IMG/VR virus record: IMGVR_UViG_3300035070_001800
Location: 1 to 33,095 of that record
Direction: 5' to 3' (one strand)
Length of the DNA stretch: 33,095 bases
From: a virus
In this document: positions 22,287-29,592 of the stretch, in pieces
How positions within the stretch are numbered: position 1 is the stretch's first letter
Layout of the letters: each line of letters starts with the position of its first letter
The notes under the pieces: model-generated
What the model was told of the DNA's origin: nothing
The model's database searches: none
The model's input: only the letters and a program-made list of their open reading frames with translations
Translations under genes and position numbers: made by a program

Positions 22287-23576
22287 TTATTTTAAACTCA
22301 TTTTGAAGCCAAGTTTATTTCCTGCTGCATAGCCTGCCCAGCCAAATTCAAAGTTTGCCTTTTTAAAAGATGTTTTCTGAAATAACATTGCTCTATTTTT
22401 AACATCAATATTTACTTGGATTACACTCAATTTTCGTGCTAAATCTTGCAACGATTGCTGTATCTCTTCGTTCATATTTAGATACTTCCAAATCCATTCA
22501 CCCAATGGGGAAACTATGTAACGTACTCTATCATCTCTTTCCCATATAGCATCAGTGAGTTTTGTTTTCATAGTTGCATGAAATGGCTCTAGTATTTGCT
22601 TCAAATCTTCTTTGTTTTCAAAACTATTGAGCCAGTCTGATATTGTAGTCAGGGACATATCTTCTCTTTTTATCCCAGAAATTTCACTTAATGATTGCAA
22701 TGGCGTAGTGCCAAAATAACTATGTAATTTAATGATACCATCTTTTGCACTATTTTCATTAACAGTTTTAAATACAATATAACTCTTCTGTTCTGCGGGA
22801 TTTACTTTGCCTTCTCTGATCTTATCAGAAAGAGCATCAATAATATTCTGAATAGTAACTTTGCCGCCACCGCCAGATTTGACACTGATAGGATAATCGA
22901 TATTTAATCTTTCGCCGTAAAAATCAATTAATGCAGCATTACTTAGTTTTGGGAAATAAGCATTAGCAAATCCCATATTCGAATGGCTCCAAATTGCAGA
23001 AAGTATTTCCCCATAATTTTTAGAAATAGTTGCCAAATCACTGGGAGTAAATGCAGATAAATCTATATTAGCAAGTGATATAGTATTACTCTTTGTAGTA
23101 GATAGTTTTGCTATATTAAACAATACTTCTGCATGATCAGGATATTTTTCTTGTAAACTATTTTGTAATGTAGATAATATTTCGCTTGCGTTTGCTCTAC
23201 TTCCTGCAAATCCCAAATCTTCCGGTGTTAATTCTTTGCCGCCGAACTTTTTATCAGATGATGTATTTGTGCCTGTGATATTATTAACCCAAAGAAGTTC
23301 CGTTCCTGGATCAACAAATTCGTTACCATCACGCATTTTTAACTGGTAAGTTTCAAATGAGCCACTAATACTTTTAGTAGTATCAAAAACATCAACCCCA
23401 TAATTATTAAAAAAACGCTTAAAATCTTGTAAGTTACCATCTAATCCAAAACGTATATGTGTGCCGCCTCTACTTCCGGATGTTAATTTAACATCCGCAT
23501 CTTTCAACTGCGCACCTAACCATTTTTTAAAATCAGTTGCAAGCCCACTTTCTAATAATTCTCTAGTAATTTTCAT
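22287..23576 (-). CDS. late protein of unknown function, possible nuclease-like motif, 429 aa
   Basis: A 429-aa protein, leader MKITRELLESGLATDFKKWLG. The segment GEILSAIW (189-196), ALIDFYGERLNIDYPISVKSGGGG (215-238; Asp218 and Lys233) has the order Glu...Asp...x-K followed by a Gly-rich turn, which is suggestive of an atypical PD-(D/E)XK-like core with Ser in place of the acidic residue before Lys. This is weak evidence. The C-terminus ends in a basic FGWAGYAAGNKLGFKMSLK. It starts directly at the end of the 274-aa structural gene and shares its late promoter, so it is a late gene. I do not recognise a named family. Confidence 0.6.
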   Translation of the reverse strand: MKITRELLESGLATDFKKWLGAQLKDADVKLTSGSRGGTHIRFGLDGNLQDFKRFFNNYGVDVFDTTKSISGSFETYQLKMRDGNEFVDPGTELLWVNNITGTNTSSDKKFGGKELTPEDLGFAGSRANASEILSTLQNSLQEKYPDHAEVLFNIAKLSTTKSNTISLANIDLSAFTPSDLATISKNYGEILSAIWSHSNMGFANAYFPKLSNAALIDFYGERLNIDYPISVKSGGGGKVTIQNIIDALSDKIREGKVNPAEQKSYIVFKTVNENSAKDGIIKLHSYFGTTPLQSLSEISGIKREDMSLTTISDWLNSFENKEDLKQILEPFHATMKTKLTDAIWERDDRVRYIVSPLGEWIWKYLNMNEEIQQSLQDLARKLSVIQVNIDVKNRAMLFQKTSFKKANFEFGWAGYAAGNKLGFKMSLK

Positions 23577-24401
23577 TTAATTTCTCAACATTACTTTTGT
23601 TATTGAACCGCTAGTTGCAGTATAACTTATTCTTATCCAATTTACATTAGCATTTACCATATATGCTTGCACACCAGTTTCATTATTAACTATAATATTT
23701 TTATCATAGAATAGATTAGGGGTAAGATCAAACCAATCAGTATCATTTAATGATGGTTGCACACTGAGATCCCCTTGAATATTCACATTACCGGAAAATC
23801 CATCAAAATACAATGCAATTGTATGTAATGACTTAGACTTAATAGTATTACCACTACCATCAAATGTAGTAGTTGTAAAGGTTGTAATTTCTTCACCATT
23901 TACAACATTAGTAACAGGAAAAAATGTAGTCGTTTCCTGTGAATCTTCAAACTGTGGATAAATGTCATCAATTACTTCAATTGTGCCCTTGGCGTTATCA
24001 TATGTATCAGTATATATAATTTGCTCCACACCGTTTTCAACAGTATACATTGCAAACTGATAAAAACCTTCTGGAAGCATAATTGTATCGGCAGTAGTAA
24101 TAACAAGTGACGCCATTCCTTTAGTTGCATTAGTAATATCCAAATATCTGAATAAAACATTTTCACGACTTTCTCTATCATACATTTTCCAGATAATAGT
24201 TTTCCCACTTAAATCAATTGATTTTCTATCAGTGTCTTTTATCTTAAATCTAAGAGTATTATCAATACCCTTGTGTAATTTGTGGTGTCCATCATACATT
24301 GGCATATTCCCTAGGTAGGTTGTCGCAGCAGATGTGCCAGTTTCGTCTAGGCAAACTACTTCTATTTCTCTGTTATACTGCAATACATTAAAGTTAATCA
24401 T
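23577..24401 (-). CDS. late baseplate/tail structural protein, BppU-like N-terminal region
   Basis: A 274-aa beta-rich protein. The segment IDNTLRFKIKDTDRKSIDLSG then IIWKMYDRESRENVLFRYLD (about 46-85) and LPEGFYQFAMYT (about 107-118) resemble the Ig-like N-terminal domain of BppU-type baseplate upper proteins, which mount receptor-binding proteins. The C-terminal half is another beta domain (SGNVNIQGDLSV and NWIRISYTATSGSITKVML). It is transcribed from the late promoter at 24406-24414, whose predicted +1 is the A of the ATG, so it may be leaderless. The 429-aa gene follows without a gap. Confidence 0.65.
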   Translation of the reverse strand: MINFNVLQYNREIEVVCLDETGTSAATTYLGNMPMYDGHHKLHKGIDNTLRFKIKDTDRKSIDLSGKTIIWKMYDRESRENVLFRYLDITNATKGMASLVITTADTIMLPEGFYQFAMYTVENGVEQIIYTDTYDNAKGTIEVIDDIYPQFEDSQETTTFFPVTNVVNGEEITTFTTTTFDGSGNTIKSKSLHTIALYFDGFSGNVNIQGDLSVQPSLNDTDWFDLTPNLFYDKNIIVNNETGVQAYMVNANVNWIRISYTATSGSITKVMLRN

Positions 24402-24405
24402 ATAT

Positions 24406-24414
24406 GTATTTATC
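24406..24414 (-). promoter_or_regulatory. T4-type late promoter GATAAATAC placed for a leaderless mRNA
   Basis: GATAAATAC on the minus strand, 5 bases before the ATG at 24401. With the octamer at -13 to -6, +1 is 24401. No ribosome-binding site is visible. Confidence 0.7.
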
Positions 24415-24438
24415 TTTCAGGACACCTAATTTAAATTA

Positions 24439-24446
24439 TATAAATA
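24439..24446 (+). promoter_or_regulatory. plus-strand late promoter TATAAATA
   Basis: A perfect T4 late octamer on the plus strand, 5 bases before the ATG at 24452. The predicted +1 is 24452, again leaderless. It lies back to back with the minus-strand late promoter at 24406-24414. Confidence 0.65.
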
Positions 24447-24451
24447 TAGTT

Positions 24452-24838
24452 ATGGATGATAAAAAAATAAAATGGATACAGGAAAACTACCCGTTTTTCT
24501 CATGTGTTCGCTATGGTAAAAAAGAATTTAACGACTATCTGGGGATTGTTATTAACACTGACAATGTAATTACTTCTATGTATAATTGGGAAATAATACC
24601 AACTCCAGAATTACGCAAACAGTTTATTGAGTTAGGCGAACAATGGTGGTGGGAATCAAATAGACTGATTCCTATCAATCTATTTTTAGGTGCTCAAATA
24701 ACACCATATAAAAATTGGATCGTAAATATGAATTCCAAGGATGTAGAAATATCTTGGGGGCCACAAACGAGTTTAAATAATATTGTACAAAAAAGAATTA
24801 AGCGGCGGTCGATTCAACTTGTTCGCAAATTAGATTGA
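24452..24838 (+). CDS. conserved T4-like phage protein, 128 aa, only plus-strand gene
   Basis: A 128-aa protein beginning MDDKKIKWIQENYPFFSCVRY, with GKKEFNDYLGIVINTDNVI, IELGEQWWWESNRLIPINLFL (about 73-93) and a basic end (KRIKRRSIQLVRKLD). The E-Q-W-W-W-E-S-N-R-x-I-P-I-N motif is one I recognise from conserved proteins of T4-like marine phages, which makes this a real gene and not a shadow. I choose ATG at 24452 over the in-frame ATG at 24404, because the first 16 residues precede the conserved start and overlap the opposing late promoter. Its end overlaps the oppositely transcribed DnaE-like gene by 41 bases. Function unknown. Confidence 0.8.
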   Translation: MDDKKIKWIQENYPFFSCVRYGKKEFNDYLGIVINTDNVITSMYNWEIIPTPELRKQFIELGEQWWWESNRLIPINLFLGAQITPYKNWIVNMNSKDVEISWGPQTSLNNIVQKRIKRRSIQLVRKLD

Positions 24839-25385
24839 GTTGAACCACAATACTTAATGCATAGGCTATGGCGTGTGCTTTCTTAAAATAGTAACTATTA
24901 TCTACAGGGCGTGTCCATACATTTTCTTTAATTACATCAACGCTTGCATTGAGTAAATAACGTTTTGCAGGACGAATTATGGCAAGAACTTCTGCTAATT
25001 CTATGACACTTCTTGGTTTTAACACTCTCAAAACATCAATATGACTACGTACATGTGCAAGTTGTTCGACAATTTCTGGATGTTCTAATAACTCCCAGAT
25101 AGGCTCTTTATCAGTTAGTTCATTTAGGTGTTCTTCGTTGCGAACACCACTGTACAAACTATTATTAAGAAAATCTAATTTAAAGTATCCACGTTCTTCT
25201 GCTTCTTTGTATTCGATACTTGCAAGATTACTAACTGGATCATATGGTATTTCAGATACATACACTCCACTATTGTGTTTTGAATAAACACCATTCTTTT
25301 TGATACTTGCAGGTATATGCTCAATTAAATTAAGAATTTCATCTCTATCTAAAATATCAATATCAATGTCTGTTTGAATTTTCAT
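24798..25385 (-). CDS. DnaE-like fragment protein without polymerase catalytic core, 195 aa
   Basis: A 195-aa protein that reads like pieces of bacterial DNA polymerase III alpha in the right order. EYKEAEERGYFKLDFLNNSLY (about 58-78) resembles the E-x-x-G-L-x-K-x-D-F-L-G-L-x-x-L block. LRVLKPRSVIELAEVLAIIRP (119-139) resembles LKPxxFEDIIALxALYRP. YYFKKAHAIAYALSIVVQLNL (165-185) resembles FxKSHAxAYxLISYxTAYLK. The PHP domain and the catalytic aspartates of the palm are absent, so no polymerase activity is expected. I choose ATG at 25385 because it forms an ATGA overlap with the upstream stop; a GTG lies two codons earlier. Last gene of the uvsW operon. Confidence 0.7.
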   Translation of the reverse strand: MKIQTDIDIDILDRDEILNLIEHIPASIKKNGVYSKHNSGVYVSEIPYDPVSNLASIEYKEAEERGYFKLDFLNNSLYSGVRNEEHLNELTDKEPIWELLEHPEIVEQLAHVRSHIDVLRVLKPRSVIELAEVLAIIRPAKRYLLNASVDVIKENVWTRPVDNSYYFKKAHAIAYALSIVVQLNLICEQVESTAA

Positions 25386-25690
25386 TTCCACACCATTATA
25401 AACATTGCAGCATCATCATCCAATTCAAAGTATAGGGACCCTCTGTGCGCTACGTAGGACCCCTCACAGGTATCATTGCACCAATCTATTAATTCTGTCA
25501 ACAAACCAGATCCGGGAACCATTTCATTCGTAAATTTAATATTTTCTTTAGATACACTAGTCCAATTTAGAAATTCTTTATTTTCAAAGTCTGAGAAAAA
25601 CTTGCGGCGATTACGGGCTTTGCCTTCAATTTTACGAAGTCTATCCAATAATGCACGTGTATTATGATTTCTTTTAATAAGAGAAGTCAT
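25382..25690 (-). CDS. small conserved phage protein, 102 aa
   Basis: A 102-aa protein: basic helical N-terminus (LIKRNHNTRALLDRLRKIEGK), a middle with Trp/Cys (LIDWCNDTCEGSYVAHRG) and a C-terminal strand-helix SLYFELDDDAAMFIMVWK. The last part resembles the C-terminus of the 74-aa protein at 28414-28638 (FYFTSSEICSMFIFV), so the two may be distant paralogues of a small RRM-like or ferredoxin-like fold. I place the start at the ATG at 25690, where TGATG overlaps the upstream stop; a TTG lies one codon earlier. Function unknown. Confidence 0.6.
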   Translation of the reverse strand: MTSLIKRNHNTRALLDRLRKIEGKARNRRKFFSDFENKEFLNWTSVSKENIKFTNEMVPGSGLLTELIDWCNDTCEGSYVAHRGSLYFELDDDAAMFIMVWK

Positions 25691-26154
25691 CAATTGCGTA
25701 TTTCCTCTTCATTTTCATCTGTATCATTTCCATATAACAATGCTTCGGCTGCACGATACTGGTAATACAAATCTTGTAGTACCGAATATTTTTCAATCAT
25801 TTCCGATTTTGGTTCAAGTATATGTAATCTTTTTTCTATAGCATCGAGTCGTCTTTCAGTTCTGTCTTCATAAGATTCTATATTATCTTGGAAACTAAAG
25901 AGATCAAGTTCAAAATCACTAACATCAACCGTTCCGTGACTTTTTGTATTTGATGTAAGTGGCAGTGTACTATGATGCGAAATACTACTACTACTAATAT
26001 CTATATCATCTTCATATTGAAGAGTTAACGTAAACTCACCGAAATCATCTATATTATTTTCAGTTGGGGGATCGTTATCTGAAATATGTTTTTTAATTTC
26101 CTTGTCCCAATCTGTAATTGCTTCTATTGGATATTTACCTGCACCTGGATACAT
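25690..26154 (-). CDS. conserved phage coiled-coil protein, 154 aa
   Basis: The start is MYPGAGKYPIEAITDWDKEI; the middle is acidic and Ser-rich. The C-terminal part TERRLDAIEKRLHILEPKSEM (about 99-119), then YSVLQDLYYQYRAAEALL, matches the E-x-R-L-x-x-I-E-K-R-L-x-I-L-x-P block I recognise from many marine phage proteins of unknown role. The ATG at 26154 is chosen because GGGAG lies 7 bases upstream and it follows the PRTase stop. A longer frame from 26196 would overlap the PRTase gene by 41 bases. A coiled-coil oligomer is expected. Confidence 0.65.
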   Translation of the reverse strand: MYPGAGKYPIEAITDWDKEIKKHISDNDPPTENNIDDFGEFTLTLQYEDDIDISSSSISHHSTLPLTSNTKSHGTVDVSDFELDLFSFQDNIESYEDRTERRLDAIEKRLHILEPKSEMIEKYSVLQDLYYQYRAAEALLYGNDTDENEEEIRN

Positions 26155-26155
26155 A

Positions 26156-26653
26156 TTATGTCTCCCACGGGAATTGCACCCAATTATCTTCATCATCGGG
26201 AAACTCTTTACTCCAATAATCAGTATCTACAATTGAATTAGGACTACTGAGTAGTGCAGCAAATCGAACATTATTGTGCCAGACTTGATCCCAACGTTCA
26301 GATTTGGGTAAACACGATTGTTGCCAATCTTTCATTATCCATGCCATCGCATCACCGCCGCGATTTATATCATCAATGATTAGCATATTCTTTGAATCTT
26401 TTTCATATCCAAATGCATCTTCTGACATCCAACAATTACTTTCTGTATTTTCCTCTAGTCCATCGGCACCAAGTTGGACACACAATGTATGCATAGGTAT
26501 TTCAGTCATGTGAGAAAGCATTACTGCTGGAACAAGCCCGCCGCGTGTTATACCCACAATGTAATCAGGGCGCCAGTTATCCTTATACATGTCCATTGCG
26601 ATATCTTGTATTGCCGAATTAACTTTTGCCCAGTCATATGTAATTAGTTTCAT
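26156..26653 (-). CDS. phosphoribosyltransferase-like protein, 165 aa
   Basis: A 165-aa type I PRTase fold. YIVGITRGGLVPAVMLS (31-47) is the core beta-alpha unit, and MLIIDDINRGGDAMAWI (90-106) is the PRPP-binding loop with the acidic pair Asp94-Asp95. These enzymes move a phosphoribosyl group from PRPP to a base, so salvage of a purine or pyrimidine for phage DNA is the simplest idea. The hood region that would fix the base is divergent. The start at 26653 (TAATG overlap with the AbrB-like gene) is chosen over the in-frame ATG 39 bases earlier. Part of the uvsW operon. Confidence 0.85.
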   Translation of the reverse strand: MKLITYDWAKVNSAIQDIAMDMYKDNWRPDYIVGITRGGLVPAVMLSHMTEIPMHTLCVQLGADGLEENTESNCWMSEDAFGYEKDSKNMLIIDDINRGGDAMAWIMKDWQQSCLPKSERWDQVWHNNVRFAALLSSPNSIVDTDYWSKEFPDDEDNWVQFPWET

Positions 26654-26856
26654 TATTTGGTTCCCGTTTCTTTTATTTTTTGTAAACTCCATATTCCGTT
26701 TGCATCTTCAACCCATTCAAGTTCAGTGCCGTCATCCCAGCCAAGATGTAGTAGCATATCTTCAGGCAAGTATATACATAGTTCTCCTGTTTCGGGATCT
26801 TCAAATACAGTTGTTTTCTTATCATATAGTTTACTTGATGTTCTTGTCGTGCTCAT
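26653..26856 (-). CDS. small AbrB/SpoVT-like protein, 67 aa
   Basis: A 67-aa protein. The pattern ELCIYLPEDMLLHLGWDDGTELEWVED (25-51) is close to the swapped-hairpin AbrB/MazE pattern (hydrophobic-x-L-P-x-x-h-h-x-x-L-G-h-x-x-G-x-x-h). Such proteins bind DNA as dimers, either as antitoxins or transition-state regulators. No toxin gene is adjacent; the neighbours are a zinc-finger protein and a PRTase, so a phage regulator is more likely than an antitoxin. It overlaps the upstream stop by 4 bases (ATGA). Confidence 0.7.
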   Translation of the reverse strand: MSTTRTSSKLYDKKTTVFEDPETGELCIYLPEDMLLHLGWDDGTELEWVEDANGIWSLQKIKETGTK

Positions 26857-27530
26857 AATCCTGCTCTTTCTAATACTTCGTTTACAAATTGCACATCATC
26901 CTTTTTTGTAGAAAACTTATTTGTCCAAAATGTAGGTTCTAAATATTCATTTATTAAATTCAATTCATGTTCATTAAAATTTGCCATTGCTTCGCTACAA
27001 CTATAGCAATTAAAAATAATCCAAGGGCTAATGCGTCCTGACTTGATCCAATGAATAAGACGCGGCTTACTAATCTCCCTAAAGAATACATTAAACGGTC
27101 TATCATATTCTCTTCCCCATTGCTGCATTAATAATATGCCTCGCTCTATTGCACGTTCGGCAGTTTCTTTTTTATTTAACTCACGGATATAAGTTTCATA
27201 AACTGCATCACTGCACCATTTATCTAAGTGTACACTATTATTAATAACAAAGTCAATAAATTTCTCTGGATCAATTGCATTAATATCTATAATATGTCTG
27301 CCGAACTTTGTAAATGCAGTGTAGTAATTAGATTTTGAAAATTCTTCATATGATTTTTCTTTAGTTTTTACACCCTGTGTTAACTTATAAAATTGATTAT
27401 ATGCCATGTGCCCTAGTCTAACATATTTAGCATCCTTATTAAGCCATCTGCGTTTAGGCTCACATAGGTGCACTGAAAGAGTCTTTTCTCTTTTAAAAGA
27501 CTTTTTACAATATTGACATTCAAAACTCAT
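26853..27530 (-). CDS. zinc-finger protein, 225 aa
   Basis: An N-terminal zinc-finger-like motif, FECQYCKKSFKREKTLSVHLC (3-23), has Cys5-x-x-Cys8 and then His21-x-Cys23, a C2H2-type finger with a noncanonical spacing at the end. The rest is a helical, Trp-rich domain (WIIFNCYSCSEAMANFNEHEL near 174-194). Similar proteins occur in T4-like marine phages. It probably binds nucleic acid or protein, and in this operon a role in replication or transcription is likely. It overlaps the upstream gene by 11 bases and the downstream AbrB-like gene by 4. Confidence 0.7.
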   Translation of the reverse strand: MSFECQYCKKSFKREKTLSVHLCEPKRRWLNKDAKYVRLGHMAYNQFYKLTQGVKTKEKSYEEFSKSNYYTAFTKFGRHIIDINAIDPEKFIDFVINNSVHLDKWCSDAVYETYIRELNKKETAERAIERGILLMQQWGREYDRPFNVFFREISKPRLIHWIKSGRISPWIIFNCYSCSEAMANFNEHELNLINEYLEPTFWTNKFSTKKDDVQFVNEVLERAGL

Positions 27531-27945
27531 ACGGGCACGGTCCCTCGTCTAATGTAAACCCACCAGTGATGAATACTTCGGGATCAAGTTCATCATCATA
27601 CCCCCGGGCATATAGGAAGTTTACACCATCATCTTCATAGCCCTCAATAAATTTCAAGTGTGCATCAGTCTGTGCAATTACTTCTAGCGTCTTAGTATCA
27701 ATGAATTCATATTCATCAGTGCCATCAAATACCGCATCTATATATGCTTCCTCGAATGCACTATATGTTTCGATAGTTTCAGTAGTATCAATATCAGAGA
27801 TATCAACCGTATCATCAATTGCTACACTCATGCTGCCGTTCTTCCAATTAGTATCAATTTTGAACATTATTCCGTCAGAGTTTTTGAAATATTGAATTTC
27901 ATTAATACCATACTTGGCTGCATTTGATAATGTATACCACTTCAT
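27520..27945 (-). CDS. acidic hypothetical protein, 141 aa
   Basis: A strongly acidic 141-aa protein (VDISDIDTTETIETYSAFEEA and DELDPEVFITGGFTLDEGP), ending CPYEF. The N-terminus MKWYTLSNAAKYGINEIQYFK looks globular. Such acidic proteins can mimic DNA and inhibit host nucleases or bind DNA-binding proteins, but there is no specific motif here. It is tightly packed between gp62 (ATGA overlap) and the zinc-finger gene (11-base overlap). Family not recognised. Confidence 0.6.
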   Translation of the reverse strand: MKWYTLSNAAKYGINEIQYFKNSDGIMFKIDTNWKNGSMSVAIDDTVDISDIDTTETIETYSAFEEAYIDAVFDGTDEYEFIDTKTLEVIAQTDAHLKFIEGYEDDGVNFLYARGYDDELDPEVFITGGFTLDEGPCPYEF

Positions 27946-28421
27946 TTCTTTTTCCTCTTCTTCTTACCAAATATTTCATCTATAGATTGGTCATCAATTC
28001 CCATATCAATTGCCATACGCTTTATATCATTGTCAGTATTTATTTTTCTATATAGTTCAATTTCATCTGCCTTCAGATGTGGTAGTGCATCAGATAAAAA
28101 TTCAGTTACCTTATCTTTCTTTTTTATGGCAGTGGGAGGCTTAATCCATTCATGATATTGCTTCTTTCCTGCACCAGTTAAACACATTAACTTCCATATT
28201 AATTCATCGTGTTTATACAAATCTGTATAATATTTGTTAACAAAATCATTGGTCGCAAGTATTGCTTCCTCTGCGCCCGCCCCTTTAACACTACTGGCAT
28301 AACGCAAAAATAACCAACTACTCCATTTCTTCTTATCATCACTTGATAATCGAGAATACCAATCATAGTCACGCTTGTCTATTGCGTTAAGAATATCATT
28401 TAATGGAAGTTTATCAGTCAT
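27942..28421 (-). CDS. 62: clamp-loader small subunit (T4 gp62-like)
   Basis: A 159-aa protein. PLNDILNAIDKRDYDWYSRLS (6-26) followed by KKWSSWLFLRYASSVKG (31-47) is the signature of gp62-type small subunits in T4-like phages, and the end is a basic KKKRKKK tail. gp62 joins four gp44 subunits to load the gp45 sliding clamp. It is slightly shorter than T4 gp62 (187 aa). No gp44 or gp45 gene is in the window. It is coupled to its upstream neighbour by an 8-base overlap. Confidence 0.8.
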   Translation of the reverse strand: MTDKLPLNDILNAIDKRDYDWYSRLSSDDKKKWSSWLFLRYASSVKGAGAEEAILATNDFVNKYYTDLYKHDELIWKLMCLTGAGKKQYHEWIKPPTAIKKKDKVTEFLSDALPHLKADEIELYRKINTDNDIKRMAIDMGIDDQSIDEIFGKKKRKKK

Positions 28422-28638
28422 TATCTATTCCTCTAGGTGGTGCAATATATTTGCCACCATTTACAAATATAAACATACTACAAATTTCACTGGATGTAAA
28501 GTAAAAACAGTCATTATTTTCAAAATATTCTACACTCCATTCATGTGTTTGTAAAGATTTTTCGCACCATGAAACAGCATTTTTTGTGTGTTGATAATTT
28601 ACAAGCAATACCCTATGCAATTCTTTCCAATCATCCAT
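28414..28638 (-). CDS. small hypothetical protein, 74 aa
   Basis: A 74-aa protein: WKELHRVLLVNYQHTKNAVSW then WSVEYFENNDCFYFTSSEICS and MFIFVNGGKYIAPPRG. A helix-strand-strand-helix order and the aromatic C-terminal strand resemble the 102-aa protein at 25382-25690. It overlaps the upstream kinase-like gene and the downstream gp62 gene by 8 bases each. Function unknown. Confidence 0.6.
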   Translation of the reverse strand: MDDWKELHRVLLVNYQHTKNAVSWCEKSLQTHEWSVEYFENNDCFYFTSSEICSMFIFVNGGKYIAPPRGIDND

Positions 28639-29062
28639 TTGCGCCTTTCCACTTAGTGTATCTATTAACTGCTAACATAAGAGTTTGCTGCGTATCATCA
28701 AACCATTCAGCAACATGGTAATCATATGATGTAGGCGTTTCGAATACCTTATTTGTATCTTCAAATTTACCTTCTTTGATAGTGTCCATCCACACAGTAA
28801 AATCAGGATTAAATTCTTTACGTGCTGCTTCTGTAGGGCAAACAAAGTCTGCTACAGCAATTTTGCCTGCCATAACAACACCATCTGCTAAATGTCGCAT
28901 ACGCACAGCCTGTCTAACACGCCCCGAAAGACTAAAGTCCCAATCGTCATAATCGGTTCTTACTTGATCAGCATTAATATGTACACCTCCAATGAGTTCA
29001 GCAAATGGTTTTGCTAATGTAGTTTTACCACTTCCCGGTAATCCAAATATTAATATTTTCAT
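28631..29062 (-). CDS. adenylylsulfate-kinase-like P-loop protein
   Basis: A 143-aa P-loop kinase with Walker A GLPGSGKT (7-14), INADQVRTDYDDWDFSLSGR (29-48) and VCPTEAARKEFNPDF (74-88), each matching the CysC (APS kinase) pattern (NADxVRxxxxDWDFS..GR and CPTEAxRxxF.PDFxVW.D). APS kinase phosphorylates adenosine 5'-phosphosulfate. It is shorter than bacterial CysC (about 200 aa), so the substrate may differ; phage members may act on nucleotides or 5'-OH ends. It is in the uvsW operon with AAGGAAA before the ATG. Confidence 0.8.
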   Translation of the reverse strand: MKILIFGLPGSGKTTLAKPFAELIGGVHINADQVRTDYDDWDFSLSGRVRQAVRMRHLADGVVMAGKIAVADFVCPTEAARKEFNPDFTVWMDTIKEGKFEDTNKVFETPTSYDYHVAEWFDDTQQTLMLAVNRYTKWKGANG

Positions 29063-29091
29063 AACTTATTTCCTTTTACACTATCATTGAA

Positions 29092-29592
29092 TTAAAAGAA
29101 ATCGTAACTACTCAATACATCAGGGATACGGTTCAAATCTTTTACAAAGTAGGCGCACTTTGGCTTGTCACCATATTCTAATGGAATAGCAAGAATATGC
29201 CCGTACTTTAGTTTAGGGAAGAACCATTTCACATCGGCAAATACATTATTAATTTTTATTGGTTGCCAATCCATGGTAAAACCGGCTAATGGGTTAGTTA
29301 AGATTGTATCAAAACTACGTTCATTAATACTAGTTAATGGAACAAATTCTAAGTCGCCTATATCCCTATGACCAATAAGTATATGCCAATCGATTGGCAT
29401 TTCTATTTTGTGAGTTCCGATTGTCATCGATATACTTGGTGCCTCAAATGTTTCAATGAAAACTAGAGGAATAAAGTAGAAATCAGGCTCTGCTTTATCT
29501 GTCACATCCATTACACAGTATCTAATATCTTCTATTTCTTCTGGCAAACTGTTCATTTCAAAACAGCGATTTTCTGGTGTTAATATTTTCAT
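29092..29592 (-). CDS. conserved T4-like phage protein, 166 aa
   Basis: A 166-aa beta-rich protein: SISMTIGTHKIEMPIDWHILI (54-74), PLTSINERSFDTILTNPLAGF and NVFADVKWFFPKLKYGHILAI, followed by PLEYGDKPKCAYFVKDLNRIP. The pattern F-x-D-V-K-W-(F/Y)-x-P-K-L-x-x-G-H-x-L-A-(I/V)-P-L recurs in proteins of T4-like marine phages, commonly near uvsW, without known function. It begins on the stop of uvsW (TAATG), so the two are translationally coupled and may act together in recombination. No catalytic motif is visible. Confidence 0.7.
   Translation of the reverse strand: MKILTPENRCFEMNSLPEEIEDIRYCVMDVTDKAEPDFYFIPLVFIETFEAPSISMTIGTHKIEMPIDWHILIGHRDIGDLEFVPLTSINERSFDTILTNPLAGFTMDWQPIKINNVFADVKWFFPKLKYGHILAIPLEYGDKPKCAYFVKDLNRIPDVLSSYDFF

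Noticed and set aside
26653-26856. AbrB-like protein as the antitoxin of a toxin-antitoxin pair
   Set aside because: No toxin-like partner of suitable size is adjacent; neighbours are a zinc-finger protein and a phosphoribosyltransferase in a long early operon. The zeta-like kinase is far away and late.
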